This document shows positions 41,961 through 52,295 of a stretch of DNA of 64,000 nucleotides, piece by piece; positions within the stretch are counted from its first letter, which is position 1, and each line of letters opens with the position of its first letter. Source of the stretch: Sphingomonas sp. MA1305 (GTDB taxonomy: Bacteria; Pseudomonadota; Alphaproteobacteria; Sphingomonadales; Sphingomonadaceae); contig NZ_RCVT01000001.1 in the NCBI RefSeq assembly GCF_016107325.1, positions 1,302,001 to 1,366,000 on the forward strand, read 5' to 3'. Position numbers and translations under genes: made by a program. Below the pieces are notes generated by a model. That model was not told the DNA's origin and searched no databases. It saw nothing but the letters and a program-made list of their open reading frames with translations.

Positions 41961-43292
41961 TCAGGCGACCGCCGCCGCCGCCAGCCCGCGCACGTCGACC
42001 CGCGCCTTCAGCCGCGCCGCCAGCAACGCCGTGCCGCTGACCTTGCGCTGGACGAACAGCGTCTCGACGTGCGGCACGTGCCAGGTGGCCCGGTCGGCGA
42101 TCATCGCCCGCGCCTCCTCGCGCACCACCGGCACGAAGGCGCGGTCGCCGAAGTCAAACGGGCCCGGCCGGTTGAGCGCGTCGTCGATCGCCGCGATGAT
42201 CCGGTCGATCGCCGGACGGTGTCCGTCCGCGGCGGCACGGCCGATGAAGCCGGTTTCCACCGCCACGTCGCGGATCAGGTCGCGATCGCGCGCCAGCCCG
42301 GCCTCGATCAGCCGCCGATAGGCCCCGGCCGTCTCCGCCGGCACCGCGCGGGTCGCACCGAAGTCGAGCAGCACCAGCGCGCCCGTTTCCGGCTGCCACC
42401 GGTAATTGGCGAAATTGGGATCGGTCTGCATCGTGCCGAACGCGAACAGCTCGCGCAGCACCAACGTGATCAGCGCCGTCATCACCGCATCGCGCCGCTC
42501 CTGCGGGGCATCCGCCAGCGTTTCGATCGGCCGCCCCTCGACGAAGCGCATCGCCAGCACGCGCTTGGTCGTGAGTGTCGGCTCCAGGTCTGGCACGACA
42601 TAGCGGGCGTCGCCGGCCAGCCGCTCGCCATAGACGCGCATCTGTTCGCCCTCGCGGACGTAATCCGCTTCCTCGGCGAGCTGGCGCTTCGCCTCGGCGA
42701 GCAACGGCGACAGGTCGAGGCTGGCCGGCAGCACGCCGGAGACGCGGAGCAGCGTCGCGACATTGTCGACGTCGGAGCCGATACTGTCCGCCACCCCGGG
42801 ATATTGCACCTTGATCGCCAGCACGCGGCCATCGGGCAACGTCGCCCGATGCACCTGGCCGATCGAGGCGGCGGCGATCGGCGTCGCGTCGAAGCGCTGG
42901 AAACGCCGCCGCCAGTCCCGCCCCCATTCCTGCGCCAGCACCCGGTCGAGCTGCTGCGGGGGCATGCGATAGCCCTGGTCCCGCAACCGGGCGAGGATCG
43001 CCGACAATTCCGCCGGCAGCACGTCGCCGGCGTCCATCGAGATCATCTGGCCCAGCTTCATCGCCGCGCCGCGCAGATGCGACAGTCGGTCGGCGACCCT
43101 TGCGGCATTGGCCGGCGTCAGGACGAGGTCGCTCATCCGCGGTCGTTCGCCGCTCGCCAGCCGCCTGGCGCCCTCGGCGAGCATCCCGCCCGCGACGCCA
43201 CCGGCCAGCCGCCCGAAGGCGCCGAGGCGCGCCACCCGTCCGCTCGGTACTGCGCGGTGCCGGGCCGCGGCGCTGTCATCGTCCTGCTGCAT
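41961..43292 (-). CDS. ABC1/UbiB-family atypical kinase
   Basis: 443 residues. The family KxGQ motif appears as RGAAMKLGQMISMD, and the Ala-rich nucleotide loop as PIAAASIGQVHRA. The Lys/Glu pair (VLAIKVQYPG) and catalytic blocks MQTDPNFANYRW and LVLLDFGATR follow. ABC1 proteins support ubiquinone synthesis or lipid homeostasis as ATPases. This one lacks a C-terminal membrane helix, so it resembles eukaryotic COQ8 more than UbiB. It is divergent from the phosphoesterase gene. Confidence 0.9.
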   Translation of the reverse strand: MQQDDDSAAARHRAVPSGRVARLGAFGRLAGGVAGGMLAEGARRLASGERPRMSDLVLTPANAARVADRLSHLRGAAMKLGQMISMDAGDVLPAELSAILARLRDQGYRMPPQQLDRVLAQEWGRDWRRRFQRFDATPIAAASIGQVHRATLPDGRVLAIKVQYPGVADSIGSDVDNVATLLRVSGVLPASLDLSPLLAEAKRQLAEEADYVREGEQMRVYGERLAGDARYVVPDLEPTLTTKRVLAMRFVEGRPIETLADAPQERRDAVMTALITLVLRELFAFGTMQTDPNFANYRWQPETGALVLLDFGATRAVPAETAGAYRRLIEAGLARDRDLIRDVAVETGFIGRAAADGHRPAIDRIIAAIDDALNRPGPFDFGDRAFVPVVREEARAMIADRATWHVPHVETLFVQRKVSGTALLAARLKARVDVRGLAAAAVA

Positions 43293-43437
43293 TGCGATAC
43301 AGCGCAGTTTGCCTCGGCTGGTTCCGTCGCCGCGCCGGCGACATCCGCCGACCGTCGCGTCGCATTCCCCGGCGACGGACGATTTAAGCTGTCACAAAAC
43401 CGCGATAGCAAAGCGCATTGCCATCCGGAGGTTTCCG

Positions 43438-46266
43438 TTGCGCCTGCTCTATGCCGTTGCCGTTGCCGTTCTCGTCGCCGGTCCCGCTGCCGCCGGCCAA
43501 GTGCAACCGGAAGCGCAGGGACAAGCCCTGCCGACGGGCCAAGTCTTGACGCCGACGGCCGCACCCGGCGCCCGCTTCGCGCCGCTCGCGGTCGGCGCCG
43601 GCTCTGGCTCTGCGACGATGGTCGATGGCGCGGCCGCCATCGCGGTCAGCCCGGACGGGCGCGAGATGCTGGTGCTGACCAGCGGCTTCAACCGCTTCAA
43701 CGGTGCCGACGGCAAGATCGCCGCCGCCCGGTCGACGCAATATGTCTTCCGCTACCGGATCGACGGTCGCGGCAGTCGATTGATCCAGACGCTGCAGGTA
43801 CCCAACAGCTTCGGCGGCATCGCCTGGACGCCAAACGGGCGGGGCTTCGCCGTCGGCGGCGGCGTCGATGACCGGATCTATCTGTTCGCGCGCCGCGGCC
43901 AGCAATTCGCTGCGGCCGGATCGATCCCGCTCGGCCATGCGGCAGGACTGGGCGCGGACGTCAAGCCACAGGCGGCGGGCGTCGCCATCAGCCCCGATGG
44001 CCGACGCGCGCTGGTCGCCAATTATTACAACGACTCCGTCACCTTGGTCGATCTGGCGGAGCGGCGCGTGCTGGCGGAACAGGATCTTCGCCCCGGCAAG
44101 ATCGATCCCCGCCAAAGCGGCGTCGCGGGCGGCGAGAATCCCTTTGCGATTCTCTGGACCGACGCCGGCCATGCCTGGGTATCCGCCCCGCGCGATCGTC
44201 AACTCGTCGCGCTGGCGATCGACGAGGGCGGCGTGCGGGTGACGGGTCGCGTCTCCACCCTTGGCGAACCGACGGCGTTGCTGGTCGATACGCGCCAGCA
44301 GCGGCTGTTCGCGACGGAGGACAATGCCGACCGCCTTGCCATCGTCGACCTTGCCAGCGCACGGCTCGCGGCCGAACCCAGGCTGACGCTGCCGGAGGGA
44401 CTTTCCGCCGTCCCGGTCGGCAAGGGCCTCAATCCGAACGGGCTTGCGCAGCTGCCCGACGGGCGATTGCTGGTGACGTTGGGCGGGATCAACGCCGTAG
44501 CGGTCGTCGCGCCGGCGCCGGGGGGCGGCACGGTGACCGGGCTGATCCCGACCGGCTGGTATCCCAGCGCCGTCGCCACCGGCACGGCGGGCCGCCGCGT
44601 CTTCGTCGTCAATCGCAAGAGCCCGCCCGGCCCCAATCCGCAGGGCTGCGCACCGCGGCTCGCCATCTATCGCGGCCAGCCCGACGCCTGCGGCGCGGCG
44701 AACCAATATATCTTCCAGCTCGAAAAGGCCGGGCTGCTCGAACTGCCCATGCCCGGCGACGCCGCCCTCGCCGCGACCACGCTGCAGGTCGCCCGCAACA
44801 TCGGCCTGCCCGACGCGGCGGCGCGCGCCGCCGCGGACGCGAGCATGGCCGCGATCCGCGCCCGCATCCAGCACGTCGTGTTCATCATCAAGGAGAACCG
44901 CACCTACGACCAGGTGCTCGGCGACCTAGAGATCGGCAATGGCGATCCGCATCTCGCCATCCTCGGCCGGGCGCTGTCGCCCAACCATCACCGACTGGCG
45001 CGCCAGTTCGTCACGCTCGACAATTTCTATGACTCGGGCGAGCAATCGAGCACCGGCTGGACCTGGTCGACCGCGGCACGCGCGCCGGACCTGCTGGAGA
45101 AGACCGCGCCCGTGAACTATGCCAAGCGCGGCCTCGCCTATGAGGCGGAGGAAGCGGATCGCTTCGTCTATACTCAGCAGACCGCGGCCGAGCGCCATGC
45201 CACCAACCCGAAGCTGTCGACCGACCCGGACCTGATGCCCGGGCCGGCGCTGCTGACCGCGCCGGACCCGGACGACGACGACAAGCCCGGCCAGGGCTTC
45301 CTGTGGGATGCGGCGATCCGCGCCGGGCTGTCGGTGCGCAACTACGGTTTCTCCGACGCCTCGATCTACGACACGGGCGAACCCGGGGCGGTGCCGGTGA
45401 TCCGCGAGCCGTGGACGACGCACCGGCGCATCTACACGCCGGGCGATCGCCTGCTCGCCAGCCGCAGCGACCCGTATTTCCGCGGTTTCGACCAGAAGCT
45501 CGCCGACTTCTGGCGGGTGCGCGAATGGCAGCGGGAGTTCGACGCCGCGGATGCGGCCGGTACGCTGCCGGCGTTGACGCTGCTGCGGCTCAGCCACGAT
45601 CATTTCGGCGATTTCGACAGCGCGATCGACGGGGTCAACACGGTCGAAACGCAGATGGCGGACAACGACTATGCGCTGGGCTTGGTCGTCGAGCGGATCG
45701 CGCACAGCCGCGCCGCCGGTTCGACCCTGATCTTCGTCATCGAGGACGATGCGCAGAACGGCGCCGATCATGTCGATGCACGGCGCAGCATCGCCTATGT
45801 CGTCGGCCCCTACGTCCGCCAGCAGGCACTGGTGTCGACGCGCTACACCACGGTCAACGTGCTCCGCACGATCGAGGCGGTGTTGGGGCTGAAGCCGCTC
45901 GGCCTCAACGACGGACTGGCGATGCCGATGGCCGATCTGTTCGACCCGGCGCAGGCGGACTGGACCTACCGGGCCGAGGCGGCCGACGTGCTCCATACGA
46001 CGCAGCTGCCGATCCCCGCCGATCGCTTCGCGCCGCGCGTCGCCGCGACCGTCGGCTGCCCGGGGCGCAACGCCGACTGGTGGACGGCGGCGATGCGCGG
46101 CCAGAACTTCCGCACCGAGGATCATCTCGACACCGCCGCCTTCAACGCGGCGCTGTGGCGCGGCCTCGGCGACGGACCGGAGCCGACGGCGCGCAGCGGC
46201 GCCGACCTGCGGCGCGACCGCGCCGCAACGGCCTGGCCGCGGCCGTCGTGCCCGGAGTTACGTTAG
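43438..46266 (+). CDS. YncE-like beta-propeller plus phosphoesterase (alkaline phosphatase superfamily)
   Basis: 942 residues. A signal peptide (LRLLYAVAVAVLVAGPAAAG) begins at a TTG at 43438, seven bases after a strong GGAGG. The frame is open to 43108, but nothing supports a longer protein. Residues about 50-430 form a propeller (AAIAVSPDGREMLVLTSG, GVAISPDGRRALVANYYND). From about 480 a phosphoesterase domain follows: HVVFIIKENRTYDQVLGD, FVTLDNFYDSGEQSSTGW, and IFVIEDDAQNGADHVDA, as in phospholipase C-type/acid phosphatases. Likely periplasmic. Substrate unknown. Confidence 0.85.
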   Translation: MRLLYAVAVAVLVAGPAAAGQVQPEAQGQALPTGQVLTPTAAPGARFAPLAVGAGSGSATMVDGAAAIAVSPDGREMLVLTSGFNRFNGADGKIAAARSTQYVFRYRIDGRGSRLIQTLQVPNSFGGIAWTPNGRGFAVGGGVDDRIYLFARRGQQFAAAGSIPLGHAAGLGADVKPQAAGVAISPDGRRALVANYYNDSVTLVDLAERRVLAEQDLRPGKIDPRQSGVAGGENPFAILWTDAGHAWVSAPRDRQLVALAIDEGGVRVTGRVSTLGEPTALLVDTRQQRLFATEDNADRLAIVDLASARLAAEPRLTLPEGLSAVPVGKGLNPNGLAQLPDGRLLVTLGGINAVAVVAPAPGGGTVTGLIPTGWYPSAVATGTAGRRVFVVNRKSPPGPNPQGCAPRLAIYRGQPDACGAANQYIFQLEKAGLLELPMPGDAALAATTLQVARNIGLPDAAARAAADASMAAIRARIQHVVFIIKENRTYDQVLGDLEIGNGDPHLAILGRALSPNHHRLARQFVTLDNFYDSGEQSSTGWTWSTAARAPDLLEKTAPVNYAKRGLAYEAEEADRFVYTQQTAAERHATNPKLSTDPDLMPGPALLTAPDPDDDDKPGQGFLWDAAIRAGLSVRNYGFSDASIYDTGEPGAVPVIREPWTTHRRIYTPGDRLLASRSDPYFRGFDQKLADFWRVREWQREFDAADAAGTLPALTLLRLSHDHFGDFDSAIDGVNTVETQMADNDYALGLVVERIAHSRAAGSTLIFVIEDDAQNGADHVDARRSIAYVVGPYVRQQALVSTRYTTVNVLRTIEAVLGLKPLGLNDGLAMPMADLFDPAQADWTYRAEAADVLHTTQLPIPADRFAPRVAATVGCPGRNADWWTAAMRGQNFRTEDHLDTAAFNAALWRGLGDGPEPTARSGADLRRDRAATAWPRPSCPELR

Positions 46267-46316
46267 GCGGGTGACGGTCGCGCCGTCCCGCTCCGATCGC
46301 GGGACAGCGCGCCGGC

Positions 46317-48242
46317 TCAGGCGCGCGCGCCCTCGGGCACGGCGGCGCTATTGTGGCGCAACGCCTTCAGCACCGTCTCGACGATATGATCGGCGTCCAG
46401 GCCGGCCTCGGCATATTGCTTCTCGGGCTTGTCCTGATCCTGGAACACATCGGGCAGGCGCATCGTCCGCAGACGCAGGCCGCCGTCGATCAGCCCGGCG
46501 TCGCTCGCCATCGTCAATACGTGCGCGCCGAGGCCACCGACCGCATTTTCCTCGATCGTCACGGCGACCTCGTGCGTGGTGAGCAGGCGGCGGATCAGCG
46601 CCTCGTCGAGCGGCTTGGCGAAGCGCAGGTCGGCGACGCTGGTCGACAGTCCCTTGGCCTCCAGCACGTCCGCCGCCCTCAGCGCCTCGCCGAGGCGGGT
46701 GCCGAGCGACAGGATGGCCACCGTCTTGCCCTCGCGGATCAGCCGGCCCTTGCCGATCTCCAGACGCTCCGGCACCTCGGGCAGCGCCACGCCGGTGCCG
46801 TTGCCGCGCGGATAGCGGACCGCGATCGGGCCGGTGTCGTGACAGGCGGCGGTATGGGTCATGTGAACCAGCTCCGCCTCGTCCGCCGCGGCCATGACGA
46901 CGAAATTGGGCAGGGTCGCCAGATAGGTGACGTCGAAGCTGCCGGCATGGGTCGCGCCGTCGGCGCCGACCAGGCCGGCCCGGTCGATCGCGAAGCGCAC
47001 CGGCAGGTTCTGGATCGCCACATCGTGGACGACCTGATCGTAGGCGCGCTGCAGGAAGGTCGAATAGATCGCGCAGAACGGCCGCATCCCCTGCGCGGCA
47101 AGGCCCGCCGCGAAGGTCACCGCATGCTGTTCGGCGATGCCGACGTCGAAGGTGCGGTCGGGAAAGGCCTTGGCGAAACGGTCGACGCCGGTGCCCGACG
47201 GCATCGCCGCGGTGATCGCGACGATCGTCGGATCGCGTTCGGCCTCCTTGACCAGCTGGTCACCGAAGACATTCTGATAGGCCGGCGGCCCCGGCGGCGC
47301 CTTGGCCTGCGCGCCGGTGATCACGTCGAACTTCTGCACGCCGTGATATTTGTCCGCCGCCGCCTCGGCCGGGGCATAGCCCTTGCCCTTCTTGGTGACG
47401 ACATGGACGAGGATCGGCCCCTCCGGCGCGTCACGGACATTCTCCAGCACCGGGATAAGATGCTCGAGATTGTGGCCGTCGATCGGCCCGACATAGTAGA
47501 AGCCCAATTCCTCGAACAGCGTGCCGCCCATGGTCAACCCGCGCGCATATTCGTCGGTCTTGCGCGCCGCCTTGTGCAGCGGCCGCGGCAGGCGCCGGGC
47601 GAGCTTGCGCAGCACGTCGCGGACGCCGAGGAACTCGCGGCTCGACACGATCCGCGACAGATAGGCGGACAGGCCGCCGACCGGCGGCGCGATCGACATG
47701 TCGTTGTCGTTGAGGATGACGATCAGGCGATTGCCGGCGGCCTCGGCGTTGTTCATCGCTTCATAGGCCATGCCGGCCGACATCGAACCGTCGCCGATCA
47801 CCGCGATCGCCTTGGCGGGCGAGCCGGTCAGGCGGTTGGCGGTGGCGAAGCCGAGCGCCGCCGAGATCGAGGTCGAGCTGTGCGCCGCGCCGAACGGATC
47901 ATATTCGCTCTCCGTCCGCTTGGTGAAGCCGGACAGGCCGCCGCCCTGGCGCAACGTGCGGATGCGGTCGCGGCGGCCGGTCAGGATCTTGTGCGGATAG
48001 CATTGGTGACCGACGTCCCAGATCAGACGGTCGGTCGGCGTATCGAACACGTAGTGGATGGCGACGGTCAGCTCGACGACGCCCAGCCCCGAACCGAGGT
48101 GGCCACCGGTGGTACCCACCGCCGAGATCGTCTCCGCGCGCAATTCGTCGGCGAGCTGCCGCAATTGGTCGGGCTTCAGCTGGCGAAGGTCGTCCGGGGT
48201 ATTGACGGTATCGAGCAGCGGCGTGTCAGGAAGGTCGGCCAT
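46317..48242 (-). CDS. dxs: 1-deoxy-D-xylulose-5-phosphate synthase
   Basis: 641 residues, first enzyme of the MEP isoprenoid pathway (pyruvate plus glyceraldehyde 3-phosphate). The TPP site is [20 protein letters not shown] with NDNDMSI; the transketolase start has [13 protein letters not shown] and the pyrimidine domain [18 protein letters not shown]. Length is typical. It is convergent with the phosphoesterase; a GTCCCG/CGGGAC inverted repeat at 46285-46305 lies between the stops. Confidence 0.97.
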   Translation of the reverse strand: MADLPDTPLLDTVNTPDDLRQLKPDQLRQLADELRAETISAVGTTGGHLGSGLGVVELTVAIHYVFDTPTDRLIWDVGHQCYPHKILTGRRDRIRTLRQGGGLSGFTKRTESEYDPFGAAHSSTSISAALGFATANRLTGSPAKAIAVIGDGSMSAGMAYEAMNNAEAAGNRLIVILNDNDMSIAPPVGGLSAYLSRIVSSREFLGVRDVLRKLARRLPRPLHKAARKTDEYARGLTMGGTLFEELGFYYVGPIDGHNLEHLIPVLENVRDAPEGPILVHVVTKKGKGYAPAEAAADKYHGVQKFDVITGAQAKAPPGPPAYQNVFGDQLVKEAERDPTIVAITAAMPSGTGVDRFAKAFPDRTFDVGIAEQHAVTFAAGLAAQGMRPFCAIYSTFLQRAYDQVVHDVAIQNLPVRFAIDRAGLVGADGATHAGSFDVTYLATLPNFVVMAAADEAELVHMTHTAACHDTGPIAVRYPRGNGTGVALPEVPERLEIGKGRLIREGKTVAILSLGTRLGEALRAADVLEAKGLSTSVADLRFAKPLDEALIRRLLTTHEVAVTIEENAVGGLGAHVLTMASDAGLIDGGLRLRTMRLPDVFQDQDKPEKQYAEAGLDADHIVETVLKALRHNSAAVPEGARA

Positions 48243-48295
48243 CGGACCCGCTTACTCGTAATGGCGGAGAGTGTCGATTGCCGGTCTGATCCCGG

Positions 48296-48760
48296 TCACG
48301 CCGCGCGACGACAGGCGGCGCAGGTGCCGCGTACCTCGATCACCGGGCGAACCGGCGTGAATCCGGCATCTTGCGCCGCGGAGCGGACGCCGCGGGTCAG
48401 CGAATCGTCGTCAAGGTGCACGATCTGCCCACAGGAATCGCACACCAGGAAGATGCAATCGTGGACGCAATCGGGATGGGCGTTGGCGACATAGGCGTTG
48501 GCACTCTCCACCTTGCGCGCGAGATTGGCGGCGACGAAGACGTCGAGGATGCGATAGACGCTGTTCGCCGCGACGCGACGTCCCTGATCGGCCGACACGG
48601 CCTCGGCCAGATCATAGGCGCTGGCCGGCTTGTCGAAACCGGCGAGCGCGCCGAACACCGCGGCGCGCATCTGCGTCCACTGTTCGCCGGCGCGTTCCAG
48701 CGTCGCACGCGCGACGTCGGCCAATTCTTCGCCTTGCGGTTCGTGATGGGTGTGCGCCAT
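48296..48760 (-). CDS. zur: Fur-family regulator, Zur-type
   Basis: 154 residues. A winged helix (AYDLAEAVSADQGRRVAANSVYR) is followed by the metal-binding dimerisation domain: HPDCVHDCIFLVCDSCGQIVH, then RGTCAACRRAA. The two CxxC pairs (CDSC and CAAC) form the structural zinc site. The early Cys in HPDCVHDC and the position beside a MerC gene suggest zinc (Zur) rather than iron. It lies 51 bp downstream of the merC-like gene. Confidence 0.85.
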   Translation of the reverse strand: MAHTHHEPQGEELADVARATLERAGEQWTQMRAAVFGALAGFDKPASAYDLAEAVSADQGRRVAANSVYRILDVFVAANLARKVESANAYVANAHPDCVHDCIFLVCDSCGQIVHLDDDSLTRGVRSAAQDAGFTPVRPVIEVRGTCAACRRAA

Positions 48761-48811
48761 GGCGGCGATTTAGGGATGCGGCCGGGTCGGGGCAAGCTAC
48801 CCTCGCCCGCC

Positions 48812-49195
48812 TCAGGCGGTGGCGCGGCGATTGAGATCGTGGCCGAACGCGAGCAGGCCGACGCCGATCACGGTCCACAGCGTCTCGGCACCGCCGCCGT
48901 CGTGCGGCAGGCTCATCGCCCCCGCCATGATGCCGAGGCCGAACGCGCCCATCGCGGCGGGCATCCAATAGCCATGCTCGGCGATCCCGCGGCCGAGCGC
49001 GATCGCACCGAGCAGAATTGCGAAGACCAGCCCGACTTCGTGGAAGATCGGGTTGAGGAGCAGACCACCCGCCGCCGACAGCATTGCGAGCAGCACCGCA
49101 CTGGCGACGCAATGCACGACGCAAAGGCCCGACAGCGCGATCGCCATGCGATCCAGCCCAAGCCCCCAGCGGCGCGGATGAAGAATGGTCGTCAT
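48812..49195 (-). CDS. MerC-domain membrane protein
   Basis: 127 residues, four membrane helices. MAIALSGLCVVHCVASAVL carries the Cys-x4-Cys-type pair of the MerC family. The middle has IFHEVGLVFAILLGAIALG. In mercury operons MerC imports Hg(II); in sphingomonads this version accompanies Zur and may handle zinc or another metal (inference). Start at 49195; a Zur-box-like sequence sits 33 bp upstream. Confidence 0.82.
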   Translation of the reverse strand: MTTILHPRRWGLGLDRMAIALSGLCVVHCVASAVLLAMLSAAGGLLLNPIFHEVGLVFAILLGAIALGRGIAEHGYWMPAAMGAFGLGIMAGAMSLPHDGGGAETLWTVIGVGLLAFGHDLNRRATA

Positions 49196-49227
49196 CGTGT
49201 GCGACCATCTAGGCTTAGCCGCGCCAG

Positions 49228-49240
49228 GTTACAACATCAC
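49228..49240 (-). promoter_or_regulatory. Candidate Zur box
   Basis: GTTACAACATCAC fits the symmetric pattern GTKAY-NNN-RTMAC expected for alphaproteobacterial Zur operators, 33 bp upstream of the merC-like start and in front of the merC-zur pair. Found by eye only. Confidence 0.45.
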
Positions 49241-49315
49241 ATCGATGCTGGCGTCGTGTTTTCTTTGCCGGTCTGCGGTCATGCGGAGCAGGCGGCCGGG
49301 CGGATCAGGCTCGCG

Positions 49316-51172
49316 TCACACCGCCCGGAGCGCGACGCGACGCCGCCCGGCCGGCGGCCGTTGCTCGGGGCTTGTGGCAATCGGAAGCCCCGGCGGCCGC
49401 GGCCGGGTGTCGAGCCGGAAGCGGCCGACCTCCTGCGTCAGCCGCTCGGCCTCGCCGGCGAGATGGGTGGCCGCCGCCGTTGCCTCCTCGACCATGGCGG
49501 CATTCTCCTGCGTCGTGCCGTCCATCTCCGCGACCGCGATGTTGATCTGTTGCAGGCTGGTCGACTGGCGTTCGGCCGACGCGGCGATCTCGGCGGTGAG
49601 ATCGGTGACTTCCGCGACGCGCATCACCAGTGCGGCCAGGGCGCGGCCCGTCTCGCCGACCAGATCGACGCCGACTCCGACCTGCTGGCTCGACGCGCCG
49701 ATCAGCTGTTTCACCTCCTTGGCCGCGTCGGCGGACCGGCCGGCGAGCGCCCGTACCTCGGACGCGACGACGGCGAAACCCCGGCCTGCATCGCCGGCAC
49801 GCGCGGCCTCCACCCCGGCGTTGAGCGCAAGCAAATTGGTCTGGAAGGCGATGGCGTCGATGACGCCGATGATCTGCGAGATCTGGTGCGCGGACCGCTC
49901 GATCGCCCCCATCGCCTCGGTCGCCTGCCGGACGACCAGTCCGGAACGCTCGGTCTCTTCCCGCGCCAGATGCATGATCTCGCTGACCCGGTTCGCCCCC
50001 GACGCCGTCTCGCGCACCGCGCCGGTGATCTCGTCCATCGTCGCCGCGGTCTGCTTCAGCGAGGCGGCCTGCTGCTCGGTCCGCTGCGACAGATCGCCCG
50101 CCGCAATATTGACCTCACCGGCAGAGGTGCGGACCGCGACGGCCGACGCCTCGACGCGCCGGAGCGTATCGGAAAGCTGCTCCATCGCCGTATCGAACGA
50201 GCGCGCCAGATCGTGATACTCCTGGGGCAGGCCGTCGCCGACGCGATGGGTGACGTCGCCCTCGCCCAGCCGCTGCAACGCCGTCGCCAGGGCGCTGACC
50301 ACCGCCTTCTGGGCCGTACCATGATCGACCTGCGCCTGGGCGGCGGCGCGGAAGACCTCGGTCGCCTTTACCATCGCGCCGATCTCGTCCTGACGATCGC
50401 TGCCGACCAGGGTCAGCCGCAGATTGCCCGCCGCCATCGTCTGCATCGCCACCGCCGTCTCGCCGATCGGGCGCAGCACCTTGCCAATCACATAGGCGAC
50501 GGCCGCCACCAGCAGCGCCGTCACGAGCACGCCGAGCGCGAGCAGCATGCCAATCATGGTGCGCAGGGTCGCATGGGTATTCGCCATGATCATGCCGTGC
50601 GCCGCACCCGCCGCGGCCGCGAGCCGGTCGACGCCTTGACGGTGGCGCTGATAGGCGGTGGTCAGCCGGGCATAGCTGGCTTGCGCCGCAACCCTGTCGC
50701 CCCGCTCTATCGCGGGGAGCATCTCCAGACGGAGCTCGCGCCAGAAGCGGTCCGCCGACGGCACGACGCCACGAAACAGCAAATTGGCGAGCCGCGGATC
50801 GAGCGAGGCAGCGCGCCAGCGTGCGACGCTGCCGCGATAGGCGGCCTCCAACCGGCCGAGCTCCACCCGGCGTGCCGCCAGCGTCTCCGGCTGCTGGATG
50901 AGCAGCGTCGCGACCAGATACGGTTCGATGATATAGGCCGGCGGCGGCAGAATTTCCGCCTGCAGATCATTCACCTGTTGGATGCGCATGCCACTCGGAC
51001 CGCCGACACGAATGGCATTGACGCCAAATCCGGCGATAAGGGCTGCCAGAAAAACGGTTGTCAGGATGACGAGGCCGCCAAGGCGGCACTTCTGGGCCAA
51101 GCTCAACTGTGTTTCTCCCGATGCCGCCCTCACTATAGCAAGCGCCGACCGCGTTTCGGTCGGGCGCGACAT
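49316..51172 (-). CDS. Methyl-accepting chemotaxis protein
   Basis: About 618 residues. First membrane helix (LGGLVILTTVFLAALIAGFG), a periplasmic four-helix region to about residue 190, a second helix (LLALGVLVTALLVAAVAYVIG), HAMP domain (LRPIGETAVAMQTMAAGNL), and a signalling domain with hairpin IDAIAFQTNLLALNAGVEA followed by ARAGDAGRGFAVVA. ATG 51172 is preferred, as the longer frame would run into the ctaA promoter region. The cluster at 7-12 kb would be its natural partner but lacks a CheA kinase. Confidence 0.9.
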   Translation of the reverse strand: MSRPTETRSALAIVRAASGETQLSLAQKCRLGGLVILTTVFLAALIAGFGVNAIRVGGPSGMRIQQVNDLQAEILPPPAYIIEPYLVATLLIQQPETLAARRVELGRLEAAYRGSVARWRAASLDPRLANLLFRGVVPSADRFWRELRLEMLPAIERGDRVAAQASYARLTTAYQRHRQGVDRLAAAAGAAHGMIMANTHATLRTMIGMLLALGVLVTALLVAAVAYVIGKVLRPIGETAVAMQTMAAGNLRLTLVGSDRQDEIGAMVKATEVFRAAAQAQVDHGTAQKAVVSALATALQRLGEGDVTHRVGDGLPQEYHDLARSFDTAMEQLSDTLRRVEASAVAVRTSAGEVNIAAGDLSQRTEQQAASLKQTAATMDEITGAVRETASGANRVSEIMHLAREETERSGLVVRQATEAMGAIERSAHQISQIIGVIDAIAFQTNLLALNAGVEAARAGDAGRGFAVVASEVRALAGRSADAAKEVKQLIGASSQQVGVGVDLVGETGRALAALVMRVAEVTDLTAEIAASAERQSTSLQQINIAVAEMDGTTQENAAMVEEATAAATHLAGEAERLTQEVGRFRLDTRPRPPGLPIATSPEQRPPAGRRRVALRAV

Positions 51173-51245
51173 CGTTCGGCGGATAATCGTGCCGGGTGCG
51201 CCGCGATCGCTGGTGAGGACGGCGAAATGGGCGTATGGCGGCGCC

Positions 51246-52295
51246 ATGCTTCAGCCCAGCGCCGCCTTCCTCTCGCGCACCCGGCCCCGTGCCCTCGCCC
51301 TCTGGCTGTTCATCGTCGCCGGCCTGATCGTCGCGATGGTGGTGGTGGGCGGGATCACCCGGCTGACCGAGTCGGGCCTGTCGATCACCCAGTGGAAACC
51401 GATCAGCGGCATCATCCCGCCGCTGACCGAGGCGCAATGGCAGGCGGAATTCGCTGGCTACAAGCGCATCCCCGAATATGCCGCCTTCAATCAGGGCATG
51501 ACGCTGGCCGGGTTCAAGGCGATCTTCTTCTGGGAATATGCGCATCGCCTGCTCGGTCGCGTCATCGGCCTTGCCTTCGCGCTGCCGCTGATCTGGTTCG
51601 CGATCCGCCGGCGCATCCCCTCCGGCTATGGCTGGCGACTTACCGCGATCCTCGCGCTCGGCGGGCTGCAGGGGGCGATCGGCTGGTGGATGGTGGCGAG
51701 CGGCCTGTCGGTGCGAACGGATGTCAGCCACGTTCGCCTCGCCATCCATCTGCTGACCGCGCTCACCTTGCTGGCCGGCATCGTCTGGACGGGGCTGGAT
51801 CTTGCGGCGCGCGATCGCGATCCGCTGGCGGCGCCGGCGCGGCTGACGACGGTCGGCATCGCGGCGCTGGCCTTGCTGTTCGTGCAGATCTGCTGGGGTG
51901 CGTTCACCGCCGGCCTCGATGCCGGCTATGCCTTCTCCAGCTGGCCGCTGATGGGCGACAGCCTGTTCCCGAGCGGCGTGCCGATGGTCAGCCCGGCCTG
52001 GCAGAATGCCGTCGACAATCCGGTCGTCGTCCAGTTCATCCACCGCTGGTGGGCGTTCGTCGCCGCGGCGGGGCTGGTCTGGCTGTCGGTCGCCGCGACC
52101 CGCGCCGGCTCGCGCGCCGGCTTCGTCGTCATCGCATTGGTCACGCTGCAGATCCTGCTCGGCATCGCGACGCTTGCCAGCGGCGTCCAGATCGTCGTCG
52201 CGGTTGCGCATCAGGCGAATGCCGCACTGCTGCTGATCGCCGCGGTCACTGCCGCCCATGCGGTCGGGCGGCGGCCCGCGTTGCGCCTGGCGTGA
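51246..52295 (+). CDS. ctaA: Heme A synthase (COX15/CtaA)
   Basis: 349 residues, eight membrane helices; oxidises heme O to heme A for aa3 oxidases. Heme-ligand His residues are in FFWEYAHRLLGRVIG, HVRLAIHLLTAL, QFIHRWWAFVA, and AVAHQANAALLL. GGITRLTESGLSITQWKP is the family signature. Start ATG 51246. It overlaps cutA (GTGA). Confidence 0.95.
   Translation: MLQPSAAFLSRTRPRALALWLFIVAGLIVAMVVVGGITRLTESGLSITQWKPISGIIPPLTEAQWQAEFAGYKRIPEYAAFNQGMTLAGFKAIFFWEYAHRLLGRVIGLAFALPLIWFAIRRRIPSGYGWRLTAILALGGLQGAIGWWMVASGLSVRTDVSHVRLAIHLLTALTLLAGIVWTGLDLAARDRDPLAAPARLTTVGIAALALLFVQICWGAFTAGLDAGYAFSSWPLMGDSLFPSGVPMVSPAWQNAVDNPVVVQFIHRWWAFVAAAGLVWLSVAATRAGSRAGFVVIALVTLQILLGIATLASGVQIVVAVAHQANAALLLIAAVTAAHAVGRRPALRLA

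Noticed and set aside
43108..43437. Upstream extension of the phosphoesterase frame.
   Set aside because: It overlaps the divergent ABC1 kinase gene; a GGAGG and signal peptide place the start at the TTG at 43438.
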